Of a stretch of 64,000 nt of DNA, positions 16,784 through 28,717 are shown piece after piece (within the stretch, counting starts at the first letter, position 1; every line of letters begins with the position of its first letter). Made by a program: the position numbers and the translations under genes. Location of the stretch: NCBI GenBank assembly GCA_036852015.1, contig JAANDG010000578.1:1-64000 (forward strand). The letters are read 5' to 3'. The notes beneath the pieces were generated by a model, which searched no databases, was not told where the DNA came from, and saw nothing but the letters and a program-made list of their open reading frames with translations. The stretch comes from Pelodera strongyloides. Its lineage: Eukaryota > Nematoda > Chromadorea > Rhabditida > Rhabditidae.

Positions 16784-19700
16784 TCAGAGGAAATCATAAA
16801 GGAACGGACTGTCAATCACAGCAGCGCCCACAGCAACGCCTCCCTGTAAATAACAAGCGATAAGAAGAATCATGGCCAGTTTATCATTAAATAGACCAAG
16901 CAGGTAGGCATCAGTATTTACATATACTAAAATTTACAACAGCAGACTGACAGCAAACTTTGTAGGGCTACTTGATGATCATGTTATCATGACAGATTGT
17001 GATTTCGGATTTCAGTGGAGGGCAAACTTTTGCGGGAAAGCACAAGAAACCTCACACAAAAAAAAGGAAATTGAAAGCAAACTTTTGCAATTCTTACCTC
17101 GTCCACGTGCCTTCCCTTCGTGCGTAGAATATGTCCTCCAGTCACTGCAGTAATGTCCTCGTCTTGGTATCCGTACGCGTAACTGCAAATATTCAGATAG
17201 ACAAGAATTGGCACTGGGCACCTATGATGGACAGTTGTCCATCATACGTTTCAGGAACCTGCCGTTATGTAGCTTTAAGGAGGAACACTTAGAATCAGGA
17301 AAAAAATCACTATATTTACTTTAGTACGAAAACGAAAAGAATGCATCCGAAGTAAGCTAAATTTTCACAACACGAACAAAACTTGCCCATAAATACCCAA
17401 TTCGCCCACGCAATCCATTATTTCGAGTGGCTGATTGGCACGTACCATATAATTCTGAAATGGAAATAAGGTGGGAAACTTATCTAGTTAGCTATGATGA
17501 GGCACTGTCCTGGAAAAAATACGGTGCTATAGCAGAATAAATTAAGTAATGAAAGCGTGAAAGACACATAATTACAAAAAAATGAATGAATGTGTAATAA
17601 CACGAATAAGCATAATTCTTTACCTGCACATGATCTGGGAATAATCTCTCCATGAGTATATGAGCAGCCAATTCATCAGAACTCAAACGCAATAGTTTCT
17701 CTCTCACGACTTCACCATAGTAATTACCGGCCCCTCCCTCTAGTTGTGGCTTTAGGACATAACGTTCCGGGTGCTCCTTAGCGTCCTGGACACAAGGTGG
17801 AATTAGTGGAATATGACATCTCTGACAATAACCTTAAGTCCTAAATGTATGAAAATATTTTCCCCACCTTGATGATTCTATTCGTGTGCACATCCTCAGA
17901 ATCCAGCGACCAGAGACCAGCAAATGTAGAGCGAATTGAAGCAGCGACGCGCGGATTGGAGCAAAAACGCTCCAGAATACCATCGGCAGCCAGAACCTTC
18001 AATGTACATAATGCACAGAGTTGTACTTCAATGTGCTATGTACATAATGTAGAGTTCAGAGTCAGATTGTCAGATACAACAACAAACAAGGGAGGTATAC
18101 AAGGAGAAGGATTCAGGCAATGAAAAAAGAGAGGGTGAACTAAATTAGAAAACATAATGACCTAAACTAACTAACCTGTTGCACCTTCTTCGTATTTGCA
18201 ACTTGTAGGCCAATCCAGGGGGATTTAACGGCTCTGGAACGTTCTAAAAGTTCACTACTTCTTATTTCATATGTAAATTGGAAATACAATTGCAGCATTA
18301 ATGGAGTGCAGTGCACAGTATTCGCGTGCATAACCGTTTAAGAACTTTTTACAATATTTACTCTAAGAGTCTAGATCTTCTCAAATTCATAAGAATCTAA
18401 ATAAAGAACTCTACCAATGGTTAGACGTGCGTCCCATTCACTTTCTGAATGATAATGATCGGGTGAGTATCCTGCTCGGAAATACACAACACTCACAGGA
18501 GTACCATTGAGCATGAGTTCTCTTTCGGGAGACAGCTTCAGTCTGAAACATGGATATTTTACAAAAATGAATCCAAAAATATACCGCGGTAGCATCTGGA
18601 AGACAGAAAACTAGACCATTGCCTTTCCTGAATAGCAGATTACAAAAACATACTGTTGATGACATTGGGTCAACGTCAGACGTACAATATTTGCAGGAGA
18701 AACACCCTGATTCTCCAACTCGAACTCCACATGACGCTGGTCAATCTGATTCTAAATATACACCTTTTTATTCCTGTCGGGGTTCTCTAGCTTCGTCTGG
18801 TTTTCATCAAAACTCAACAAAACTTTACCTGATTCACATCTTCAACGACAACGACGATGAGCGAATCGGGGTTACCGTATGCTTCTCTGAAAAGCATTAC
18901 TTTGAGCGATTAAAACCTGATGTCATTGCAAAGTACATGGCGCACACAGAAGCAAACCCAGGCAAAAATAAGACCAATAAACACAAAAGGAAAAAAAACT
19001 CAACCACACAAACCTTGCTTTTAGCAGTGCTGTGGCGATCAAAGCAATTGGCTCATTATCGGGGATCGATAACTTGATTTCCTTCTCCGAATATCCCAGT
19101 TCCCGAAGCACACGTCTTAACAGGTAAGGGGATAAAATATGCACCGAATATTCTAAATGCGGCAATTTACTGTGACTCTCAATCATTTAGAGTAATTTCG
19201 CGTTAACGATTATTGATTATCGATTATCTCGTTACATTACATATTGTTGTCTGCGTCTGCGTTTTTTCTCGAACACACAATCCTGATTTGCGGACGACGA
19301 AGATTTGCTTGGAAAAGTCATAGCTAACATAAGGCGCGCCGCCGAATACAAGTATCACCCAAATTTTTGAGATGCGGACCCTAATTTACGCCCTTACCTG
19401 TGCCATTTCGTAAGGCGCTCCGCGTGAGCGCCCATACTCGAAGCAATGTTGTTCACTTCCACCTGGAAATGACTTTGAAAAGTATTAGATTTCTTTTTGA
19501 GACAGGTTTAATTTTTACCAACTTTTCGAGTATAGCTGATTAGCAAAATCTAGGCATAAAAAAAAATAAAAAAAATGTTTGGCAAAAAGTAAACCTGTCT
19601 CAAGAAGAAATCTTTAGTGAACGGGTCCTTGTGACACATATAGTCCGACCGTTGAATTGCCACTGTAAACTTCTGTGCGAGTCCTACAAAAAGTTGAGAG

Positions 19701-20692
19701 GAAAGAATACGAAGGGGGCAATGACAAATTGTTGAGTTGATCCACTTAGCCGTAGTAATAAAAGGTAAAAGTTATCATTACCTCGTTGTTACTAAAACCT
19801 AAAACATCAATGTTTCACCGGTCCTATGAGATTGCAATATGCAATGAGATAAGCAATAATATGTACCGAGACAATCAATAATCAATCAACTAACATGTAA
19901 CGATATTGCAATGGAAAAATGCCCCTACCTTCCTTAACTACGGTAGTCAATATGTCAAGTAACCGTCGGGTGAATTCATCAGTTTTCACGACATTCTGAT
20001 GACATTCGACAAGGAAGTTCGTTTCATGTGCCAAACGCATGTACAACTCCGCAATGCCCTAAAGCAATACGTTTACATAACATGGGATCATGGGAACGAC
20101 GAAAGAAGTGGAAAAAGTACGGGAAGATTCTCAATTTATAGATCTTAATTAGGCAACCCAAGATCAACTAACGTTCTGAACTTTGACTGCTTGATCGAAA
20201 AGTTCACGAGGGAATGGAGATGGAAGTAGCGCCAGTGGAGCATTCATGCAGATATCACTTTTGTCACGGTTCTCCTTTGTCCGCATAACAAGACCATTAG
20301 CCTAAAACAGAGATAGAGGACCAGGTCCTGGTGTGAATTTAAACTTACACAAATTTAAGCACAGACAGGTCATATATTAGATCCATGAAGATCGTAGTTC
20401 ATTGTTGGGATAAGCATATCAGCTATATTGATCTGATACTCCTTACTCTACTACTGTAAACGGTACTCGTTCTCGTTCATGTTTTTAATTGTTCTTAGAA
20501 CAGAACATATCATTCGCATAAGTGTCATTATGCGTAACAGATAAATGTAAACCTAAAAAAATCACGGAAATGACTAACGTGTGCCCAATCCAGGGAATCA
20601 TTATGTAGCTTTGAAACGACAGTTTCTGGAAGTGGCAGCTTCGGGTAATCTGCCAGCAGAATCCGCTCGCTTTTCTCAACCGCACCAGACAT
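16784..20692 (-). CDS. GSS: Glutathione synthetase
   Basis: ATP-grasp enzyme joining gamma-glutamylcysteine and glycine, the second step of glutathione synthesis, in the cytosol. Fifteen minus-strand exons: 20579-20692, 20173-20301, 19929-20058, 19595-19683, 19398-19462, 19014-19115, 18829-18886, 18654-18751 (or to 18745), 18415-18542, 18176-18243, 17868-17996, 17624-17785, 17378-17454, 17098-17182 and 16784-16843. They total 497 residues (human 474) with consistent phases. Family landmarks: SDYMCHKD, VEVNNIASSMGAHAERLTKW (substrate-binding EINTISASFGG equivalent), VSVVYFRAGYSPDHY, NTKKVQQVLA, VLKPQLEGGAGNYYG (glycine-rich ATP loop), HILMERL, DCVGELGIYG and GGHILRTK. The C-terminus is GGVAVGAAVIDSPFL. 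It starts MSGAVEKSERILLADYPKLP. Divergent from POLR2D. Confidence 0.94.
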
Positions 20693-20805
20693 AAATAATA
20701 GACCCTGGTTTCTGACGCCGACCTGAATAAACCAACGGCGTGCATCAAGACACAAACAAAATAAAGGAGATAAATAAATAAATAATGGGAAATAAACAAA
20801 CTTAA

Positions 20806-20858
20806 ATATGAATACTTTATTCAGTGTACACCGAAGTAAAGCGGAAGACAAAAAAAAA
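20806..20858. repeat. Dispersed 52-bp repeat, copy 2 (inverted)
   Basis: Near-identical reverse complement of 489-540, upstream of the GSS start. Confidence 0.6.
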
Positions 20859-21198
20859 TAAAAGTGGTCTGACAGCTTGTCAGAGAAACAGACAAAGAAA
20901 TGAAGCGTATCTCCCTCCCCTACCAACCGTAAAAAATCGTGAACGGACAATAAACATATATCGCTTCCACATAAAAAATATACTTTTTATTTCAAATAAA
21001 AAACGAAAAATCAGAAAATTATCTTTGGAAATTGTGCAGAATAACGATATTTACTGTACACACTGCACGATTTTACCGTATTACCGTACAATTTAATAAA
21101 ATTTCGCAAGATTGCTTGATCTTTTGTAATTGTTTGCAATCGCGATTTTGTTGCTTCATGGAAAACCAATAGACCTAAATAGCAAACGTCTATCCCAA

Positions 21199-21347
21199 AG
21201 ACCTAAATAGCAACGTAATAGCACGAGCAATAGTGCACAGTTAGCACCAAAAGAGAGCTAATTGTGTCTAGTTTGGTGTCTATTGGCGTGTGCTTTGGTG
21301 CTAACATGCGTACAATTGCTCGTGCTAATACGTTGCTATTTAGGTCT
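21199..21347. repeat. Short foldback element
   Basis: Inverted repeat of roughly 55 bases per arm. It begins AGACCTAAATAGCAACGTA and ends with the inverse ACGTTGCTATTTAGGTCT, with GCACGAGCAAT / ATTGCTCGTGC inside the arms. A partial extra copy of the end (AGACCTAAATAGC) lies just upstream near 21171. Resembles a MITE; no clear target duplication. Confidence 0.75.
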
Positions 21348-21765
21348 ATGTACTAGACCTGGTCTATTCATTTTGTGTGTATATTATATTCAATACTTTA
21401 TTCTGAAAGACCAAAAGCGAAAATCCCTTTTCCATCTCTTTCCTGTTTAGTTGCTCGTTCGTAATTAACGATGGGTTTCTACTATAATTCCTGTATACAG
21501 GCGATATTATATATAAATAGTTGTTACAAAGTATTCGAATATTGACATAGTGAACTAGATAGCAAATCTGAAGCACAACTTTGGTGGTCCACGTTGTAAT
21601 CGCTCGTTCTTTTTTGAGTACCCCTTTTTGATTGTTTTGCTGATTGGCGTGCTTTTCCTTTATGCCTTTATGATGTGTATTTTGTTGTTGTAGTGAATAT
21701 GTGTCTATGTGACAAATACAATAGTACCGTAAATTCTTACACTTACTGGTCTTACTCTTTTTAGA

Positions 21766-22629
21766 ATGACAACTAACAATCCTGAAGAACTTCCCGAAGA
21801 AGATGCAGCGGACATGAAATTCCCCAAAGTACGTTAATTTCCTATTCCTAACACTTGCTTCCATCATCGTATTATTGGTGCTTTCTAAACAGTGACCATT
21901 CCAGGAATTCGAGGCCGCCCAGACTGATGCTCTTCTTGTTTCCGAAGTATTTCTGTTGTTAGAACATCGTAGACAACAAAATGAACACAAAGATGAAATT
22001 GAGGACATGAGTGAGGTGCGTCTTATACTTCTAGTGCGTTTAAATTTGAATCATTTTGCATTTCTTTGCAATTTTGATCGTATTTGAAGAAACTCAGTAC
22101 ATATGATAATGTGCCAGAGTGTTCTAAGGCAGCCACGTTATGCTTATTTATATCAACATTGTTTAGGTTTTCATCAAAACGTTGAATTATGCCCGACGAC
22201 TTTCACGCTTTAAGAACCGAGAAAGCATCCGTGCTGTTAGAACAGTATTCCAATGTAAATTCTTTATATTATTTTGTTTGTAAGTAAATTTCTTTACAGC
22301 TGGTAGGTATCTTATCTGTAAGCAACTAAGTTTGAGCATATAACATATTATCTTGTGTTTATTTGATCGAGACTTTTTTTTAGCGAAGCCTCTTCATAAA
22401 TTCGAAGTTGCCCAAGTTGCCAATTTGTGTCCAGAGACTGCAGAGGAAGCGAAGGTACACACTCCGAACAACATTTTAGTTTATGTATTGTTTGCTTTTA
22501 TTCTTTTTCAGGGATCTGTGTTTCATTTTGTTTGTTTAGGCCCTGGTTCCATCACTCGAAAATAAACTGGAAGACGACGAACTGGATGAACTCTTGAAGG
22601 AACTATTATCCAAAAAGACTTTCCAATGA
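21766..22629 (+). CDS. POLR2D: RNA polymerase II subunit RPB4
   Basis: RPB4 forms the stalk of RNA polymerase II with RPB7. Five exons: 21766-21828, 21905-22015, 22167-22254, 22384-22454 and 22540-22629; 140 residues (human 142). Signature stretches: [78 protein letters not shown] and the terminal KKTFQ. The start codon lies just after TTTTTAG, so an upstream non-coding exon may exist. Divergent from GSS. Confidence 0.96.
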
Positions 22630-23084
22630 TTGACTAGTTTTTGATCTCAGACGAAGGCTAATTTATCTTTTGCCCGTTCGCTAGGAGTTTATTCCAGTCG
22701 GCGTAACCGATTGGTCTCCCATTACCGTACAACTCACATTCCCAACTCCGTTTACTTTGCGTTGATTAGACTTTTCTCAAAAATGTTATTTTCTGAGTTC
22801 TCCACCGTCTGAGCGGCCTCATGTACTATTTGTTGACACCATATCCATGCAGTACATAGTAACGTGCTTTGATATTTTGTTCCTTGCTGGCATTTTTACA
22901 TAAACACTTAATTTTTATCCACTCGGTTTCTCACTGAAATTGATGTTATACATTCATCAACCGTATCTTTTATTTTTTCTTAGTTGTTTTGTTATTTTCT
23001 GATTGTATCAGATCGACTAGGAGATTTAGAAGAATGAATTTCCACTTGATCGAAGTTTCTGTTTAGGTCCTTGTGGGGAATGAG
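22630..23084. other. Intergenic POLR2D / RNF14
   Basis: 455 bases without a coding exon: POLR2D 3' UTR, then a T-rich tract ending in a good splice acceptor TTTCTGTTTAG at about 23066. The first coding exon of the next gene may therefore be preceded by a non-coding one. Confidence 0.45.
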
Positions 23085-26000
23085 ATGAGATACCGTGATC
23101 AACAGTTGGAAGAGCTAGAAGTTGTAACGAGTGTTTTGGGAGAGAGCAATGTTCAGGTACTATGCTTTTTTCCAATTTTCTTCACTCTCCCAAAGACATT
23201 AGATTTGGATCAAAGATGATGTAATATTAAAGAAGAACATACTTTATCTCAAGGTTCTGGTCACCGATTCGAATGTTTGTGGAAAGATCCAGATATCTCT
23301 CGAACCCCTACAGAAACCCATTACATTGACGTACACTGATTGTGGGACAAATGGTAAGTTTGTTTGATGTTTAAGGTCAACACTCTTGGGGCATGAATCG
23401 GTGACTAAGAGCGCGCGCATCAAACACCTCCGGATTGGTTCAGACATTTGTCGTATGCGATGTCCTATTTATATGTTGTGTGAAACGTATAATCCATTTG
23501 TTAATATTGGTTTGATATATGTTTCGATCACTAAGCTAACCAGGCCACCCACCTCCATTGGAATTTATACCATGACACTCTTATTTACCTCGTGTTACTG
23601 TTTTTAGATTTGAAACGGATGGAAACTCATGCCTTGCCCCATTGTTCCCTTTTGTTTCAATTTCCCGAAGGATATCCTGAAGAAGAAAAACCAACATTGG
23701 CCATTGAATCATTGTGGATCGATGAGACACTGGTGATCTTTCCTTTTCTATAGACTACTTTTTGTTTACTATGTGATTTCAGTGGCTTGCTTGTTTTTTT
23801 GCGGTTAGTTGGTAGTTGTTGACCCAGTTGATATCAATGTTTCCGTGCGTGTTACAATAATAATTTTTACAAACAGAATGCACTAACGAATGGGAACACT
23901 ATAACGCAGCGTTTCGGAAAACATTCAGCATAGTATTTAGAAGGCAAATATCGAAGAACGTCTCTCAGAGGTTTGCACGGAGAACTTGGGATTTCCAGTT
24001 TTGTTCTTCTGCAGTGAGACGATCACCGAACAAGTTGGTTTATGCTTTTTGCCTTCTTACTTACTTTATTTGATGTCCTCAACTCGATATGTTTAATTAT
24101 GAAATGTTCGCTTTTGTACCGCAAAACATTGTATGTTTCTCCGACTTCAATCGAATAATTTAGGTTGTTGAGTATGTGCGAAATGCATCATCGATATGCT
24201 TGGACAACAATCCGTATATGCAAAAATATGTGAGTTCCCTTTGTTTCGGTTTAGTGACGCGAAAATGTGAACCATATCTCGAGGCTTAGCAAAACAGTTT
24301 TGAGTTATTTTGTTTTAGAAAATTACGAGTGCGGACCTTGTAAGGAGATTAAAGTCTTCAAGTGAACAAGTTGAAGAAGAATCATTCAAGGGTGCATGTT
24401 ACGATTGTGAGGTAATGCTTTACTATACTTGTTTGGTCTTAATTATTGGTCTTAATTGCTTGGTAATTTATTTCCAAGCTAGCCTTTCATCTCCGAAGTA
24501 CAATCGATTAAATCAATCCCTATTTATGCAGTTGTTAGTCGTTGACTTTATTTCATTCCCTCCTCAGGTTTGCGCCGAGAATAAAATGGGCTCTGATTGT
24601 GTCAAGTTTTCTCCGTGTGGTCATGTGTTCTGCAAAGATTGTGTTTCTGCTTTTTACATGGCGAAGATTAGCCAGCAGGTTGGTTTGTCACTAGTTATAG
24701 TGGTTATTGATTTAGTGCAATTGCCGAGCATTTTGTTATCCTGTTCGGAGACATATGTTTATGTGTGTGATCTTTTTGGGTACATAGGTACATTAGTACT
24801 CTGTTCGTTTCAGATCCGCGTATTGGAGTGTCTTAGTGATGGATGTGATACCATAGCACCACAGTCCATTGTGAAAAATGCTGTTGGTGAAGAGCAATAT
24901 GAAAGGTAAGTTATTGATTGTTTAATTTGTTGTTTTGTTGTTTATCTGGTTTTGGAAGTAGATGGATCATTTGTCATTTTGTCGATAGATAGTCAGTCCT
25001 AACCTTCTGTCGAATGATTCTTTCCTGTTCATTATTCTGAGTTTTTGTGAATTGAATGACAGCCTTGTGCTTTATACATGTTGTTTTCTTATCTTATCAC
25101 ATATGATGATACTGTAGGTATGAACGTATCCTTCTGGAGAGTGCTCTTTCGAATATGAGCGATGTTGTCCCATGTGCCAGACCATCTTGCCAGAAACCTG
25201 TGCTGCTAAGTCAAAGGTGAGTTATTTATTTCATATCCACATGTATAATTACCAATTGTATGTTTACGTATGTATTGTATTGTATGTACTATTGTATGTT
25301 TACATGTATTCAAACGCTGTGCTCACTTCTTTTAATGGTGCGGTCAGCGGTGGGTGGTGCGTTTTTCATAGTGTTAGTGTTGTATTTGGTGGCAGGATAT
25401 AGTCTAGTTGAAACATTTGTGTTCCATGTGAAGAAGGAATCCATATGCATCTTGAAAATAAACTTGCTTGAACGTGTTAGAACAACAGTTTATTTTTGTG
25501 TTATGCTATGAAAGTGTTAGAAGAACAGCTTATTTTACGTTGTTTTTAGCACACCTTGGCTGGGCGAGTGTATGCACTGTGAATTTTCGTTTTGTGTTCG
25601 TTGTGGAAGGACGTATCATGGCCTGAATCCTTGCCAATTTGCAGTTGGTTAGTATTCTATATTTTTTGGTTTTTGTCTTTCTCATTCTGAGACGTATACT
25701 GAGAATAGTTGTATGTTTGTTATTGTTTTACTCATGTTTTCGGTTTTGACTCAACTCTTTTCAGCAGATAAAAAGAAACTCATTGATACATTTTATCGCG
25801 GATCCGAGAGCGAAAAACAGACGCTGGCACTACGGTATGTATGTTTACATGTAAATGGAAGTTATATTGATATATTAATTTTAGAGCTCGCAAGCAACAC
25901 TGTTTTATGTGTGTTTTTGGATAAATTTTATCCAGCTACTGTCTTTCCGCTATACCTGTGTTGTATTATTTTAATCTATACTTTCTTATTTATTCTTACC

Positions 26001-27167
26001 ATTTGTGTTTATTTGTCAATTTAGTTTCGGCGGTATGTCTCGTCTTCAACGAGTGGTCGAGGGCGTGGAGAGTGAAACTTGGATAGCGGGATATAGCAAA
26101 CCGTGTCCCAAGTGCAAGGTTGCCATAGAAGTAAGAGTATTAAGTTGTCTTTAGTGAATAGTTTATTGATACATGCATCAAAACATATGCAATCAAAAGG
26201 ATACCCTAAGACGAACCGCTTCACAACAGTTACTACTAACAAGGGTCCTAACTAATCACATACAAATTTCATTAAATCTTTAATTCGTGTCTCTTTATTG
26301 ACATATGTTTCATAGTTCTTCTAGAATAGTCGTGTTTATTGTGGTTAAAATTTGTCTAACTACTAACTACTTCGCTAAAATTTACATATGCAATCTGAAA
26401 AGTAGTCCACACCGTGACCTAGTTTTGACGTTTACGAATAACTAAATAACCTTGTTTTAGAAGTCGGAAGGCTGTAATAAAGTGGTGTGCTCACGGTGTA
26501 AGATTATCTTCTGTTGGTTGTGCACGAGGATCATTAATTCCGAAGACCCCTACTCTCACTTCTCTACTGGAACATGTAACCAGAAGCTATTCGAAGGCGT
26601 CCTTCCTGATAAGTACGTTTTTGCATTCTTCCGTTTATAACATTTATTACATAATAAATGTTTATATTGATGTGATAGTTGTTAGACAAATTGGCAGCGT
26701 ATATGCTGAACTGGGTGGTGCACACTGTGGACAGTTTTACCCGATTTATCGCGTTACTCTGTCTATGTCTTTCGAAAACTGATGGCTGCGTTGGCCCCCG
26801 CGGTTGCTGTGCGGCGAATGTAAATATTTGCAGTAAAAGGGTCTTTCGCTCGGATCAAACCCAAACTATGTTAGCGCTAACAAAGGATGTTCGCCGTGGA
26901 ATGCAATAACTGCTGCCTAGTCTTTCCGTAGTATCATCTTAACAGATATTTCTCATCGTTTTGATGATGATGATGGTCTCTCTTTTTCTATTTCGCAAAG
27001 AGTATCAATAAAAAATGACGACTGAAAAAAAACTGATTTGTCTTAGTGATGATTGGGTTGTCCGCGATTTCGATGATGAATCCGATGAGGAATATGGAGA
27101 CTTTGAAGATGACGAAGGAGAAGACGAGCTGGAAGATGGGGATGTGCAGGTTGTATTCCAAAATTGA
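23085..27167 (+). CDS. RNF14: RNF14-type RBR E3 ubiquitin ligase
   Basis: RING-between-RING ubiquitin ligase. Fourteen exons: 23085-23156, 23254-23353, 23608-23732, 23941-24033, 24164-24229, 24319-24411, 24568-24678, 24814-24905, 25118-25216, 25550-25647, 25765-25834, 26025-26130, 26461-26612 and 27047-27167; 465 residues (human 474), all phases agree. An N-terminal RWD domain starts MRYRDQQLEELEVVTSVLGE and includes the HALPHCSLLFQFPEGYPEEE motif. RING1: CEVCAENKMGSDC...CGHVFCKDC. The IBR follows (VVPCARPSCQKPV, ECMHCEFSFCVRCGRTYHGL). RING2: CPKCKVAIEKSEGCNKVVCS, with the expected thioester cysteine in the EGCNK segment, then FCWLC. It ends in an acidic tail (FDDESDEEYGDFEDDEGEDE). The first ATG in exon 1 is followed at once by a stop, so the second ATG (23085) was chosen. 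Intron 13 contains a 76-codon frame that is not needed. Confidence 0.93.
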
Positions 27168-28100
27168 TATTAATCATTCTTGACTGGATTCGAAATTAAC
27201 GATATTGCCTATATGAACGAGTACTTTGTATACAGATTCTGTACATTTTTGGTGCTTTGTGTATGTCGAGTTTGATGCTTGAATATTACCAGACGATGTT
27301 ATTTGTTGTTTGTGTTGAATTGTGAATAATGTGCCCACACCGTAGCTATATAACGGCCGGTTTTTGAAATCTTGTTGAACAACCACATTCCCATATCTTG
27401 TATGCAAATGAATATAGGACTAACCAAAGATCGCGCAGTTTTTTGCATACACTACAGTACATGGTAATTGAATACAGCGTGCAAATTACGTTTAAAAAAA
27501 ACCGGCTATATCTCTTCAAGTCATTGTCATTGTGCTTATTCAGAAAAGTTCGTTTTTTTGTTAGTTTGTTTCATGTAAATTTTACAGTTCTACGCTAGAT
27601 TTATATACCTGGTTGACATATATGAAAGTTTTATGGAGTTTTATGGTACGATTTACGTTTACAGTAATAACTCGACTTGCACTTTTACTGCTTGATATAT
27701 AAAGAAAGTTTTATATTATTTTATATTATGCTTTGTTAACAAAGTGTCACAGGTCATTAAAGTGTGATTACTCGCTAGATCTTTAGTACTTTGTGTTCTA
27801 GTCTCTTGTTACCCTGAGCTATCCTTAACCTGACTAATTTGTTTTATACGAAGTTTCTGAGTTGTTTGTTTTTGTTTTTAAGAATAAATTTTGTTGCTGT
27901 GTGATGAGTTGATTTTCCGAATTTTGTATTATCGGTTGCTTACCGTATAATGTTTTCTTTATGTGAAATCTGAAGAATTTCAGCTTTCCTTGCTTATATC
28001 GTGACGGAGGTTGTACTATCGTATTGTGTGGTCTGTATGGTATGAACTGTCTTTAGTCAATTCGTAATACCCTATCTATCGCCTTTGCTCTCCTTTCAGG
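27168..28100. other. Intergenic RNF14 / PET100
   Basis: AT-rich, with no coding exon found. Contains the RNF14 3' UTR and presumably the PET100 promoter. The ATG of PET100 follows CTCCTTTCAGG, so its 5' UTR may be spliced. Confidence 0.45.
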
Positions 28101-28717
28101 ATGGGTGGTTGGAAGCTTGAGTCCGGTCGTTTCTTCCTATTGGTCGCCTTTCCAGTCGGTGCATTCTGGATGTTTAACCAACCTGCTATCTTCAAAGAAT
28201 TTGTATGTCACAGAACCTTTGTCTTTCGCATTTGTACCTTTATGAAACGCCACTGGCCAATGTCTCTAAACTTGCGAGATTTATTATTAGGATTATGTAA
28301 CGTTAGTAAATGTTCTTTTGCATCGTTGATCTTTCAGATGAGAGGATATAAAGTTCCCGACAGTAGTGCTGGAGATGAAGCGATTCAGAGGTTCAAGGTA
28401 GGTTATTGTCCTGTCTTTGCTTGTATTATGTCCCATTTTGTGGGAGCGTTTTTTTTTTCGTAATTTATGTCCTTTTTGGATATCATAATGGTCAACCATG
28501 GATAATATCTAAATGTGAACCACTGGCATAATACCATCAAATATTAGTTTATTGCCCAGAATTATATAGTGTGTTCCTATCATACGTCTAGAGCTCACAA
28601 AGATTTGTTTAGGAAACGTTATTAGAACAAAAGCGAAAAGAAGAGTACGAAAAATTCCTCAGAGAACAAATGTCATTTGAAGAAGCGAGAAGAATTAGGG
28701 CTCAACACGGAATTTAA
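28101..28717 (+). CDS. PET100: Cytochrome c oxidase assembly factor PET100-like
   Basis: Small inner-mitochondrial-membrane protein needed for assembly of complex IV (family knowledge). Three exons: 28101-28202, 28338-28397 and 28613-28717; 88 residues, phase 0 at both junctions. The N-terminus [20 protein letters not shown] followed by AFWMFNQP matches the family pattern KLEIFRMxxYLTFPVxMFWxSNQ. That segment is the single membrane helix and doubles as targeting signal. The remainder is a charged helix ([20 protein letters not shown]) as in orthologues. Identification rests on the N-terminal motif and protein size. Confidence 0.85.

Larger units (their letters stand above)
20693..21765. other. 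Divergent intergenic region GSS / POLR2D
   Basis: About 1.07 kb separating two head-to-head housekeeping genes, so both promoters should lie here. It contains the dispersed repeat copy at 20806-20858 and a foldback element at 21199-21347. No coding exon is supported; an overlapping minus-strand frame of 214 codons that runs into POLR2D is antisense shadow. Confidence 0.5.

Noticed and set aside
20485..20950. Longer upstream extension of GSS through the open frame
   Set aside because: The frame before the start at 20692 has transposon-flank composition, and the orthologous N-terminus begins close to MSGAVEKSERILLADYP.
21364..22008. Minus-strand frame of 214 codons
   Set aside because: Largely antisense to the first two exons and the upstream region of POLR2D, whose orthology is clear; composition is that of AT-rich non-coding DNA.
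26679..26909. 76-codon frame in RNF14 intron 13 as an alternative end
   Set aside because: Splicing past it to 27047 joins in phase and restores the family's acidic C-terminus; the acceptor before it leads to an immediate stop.
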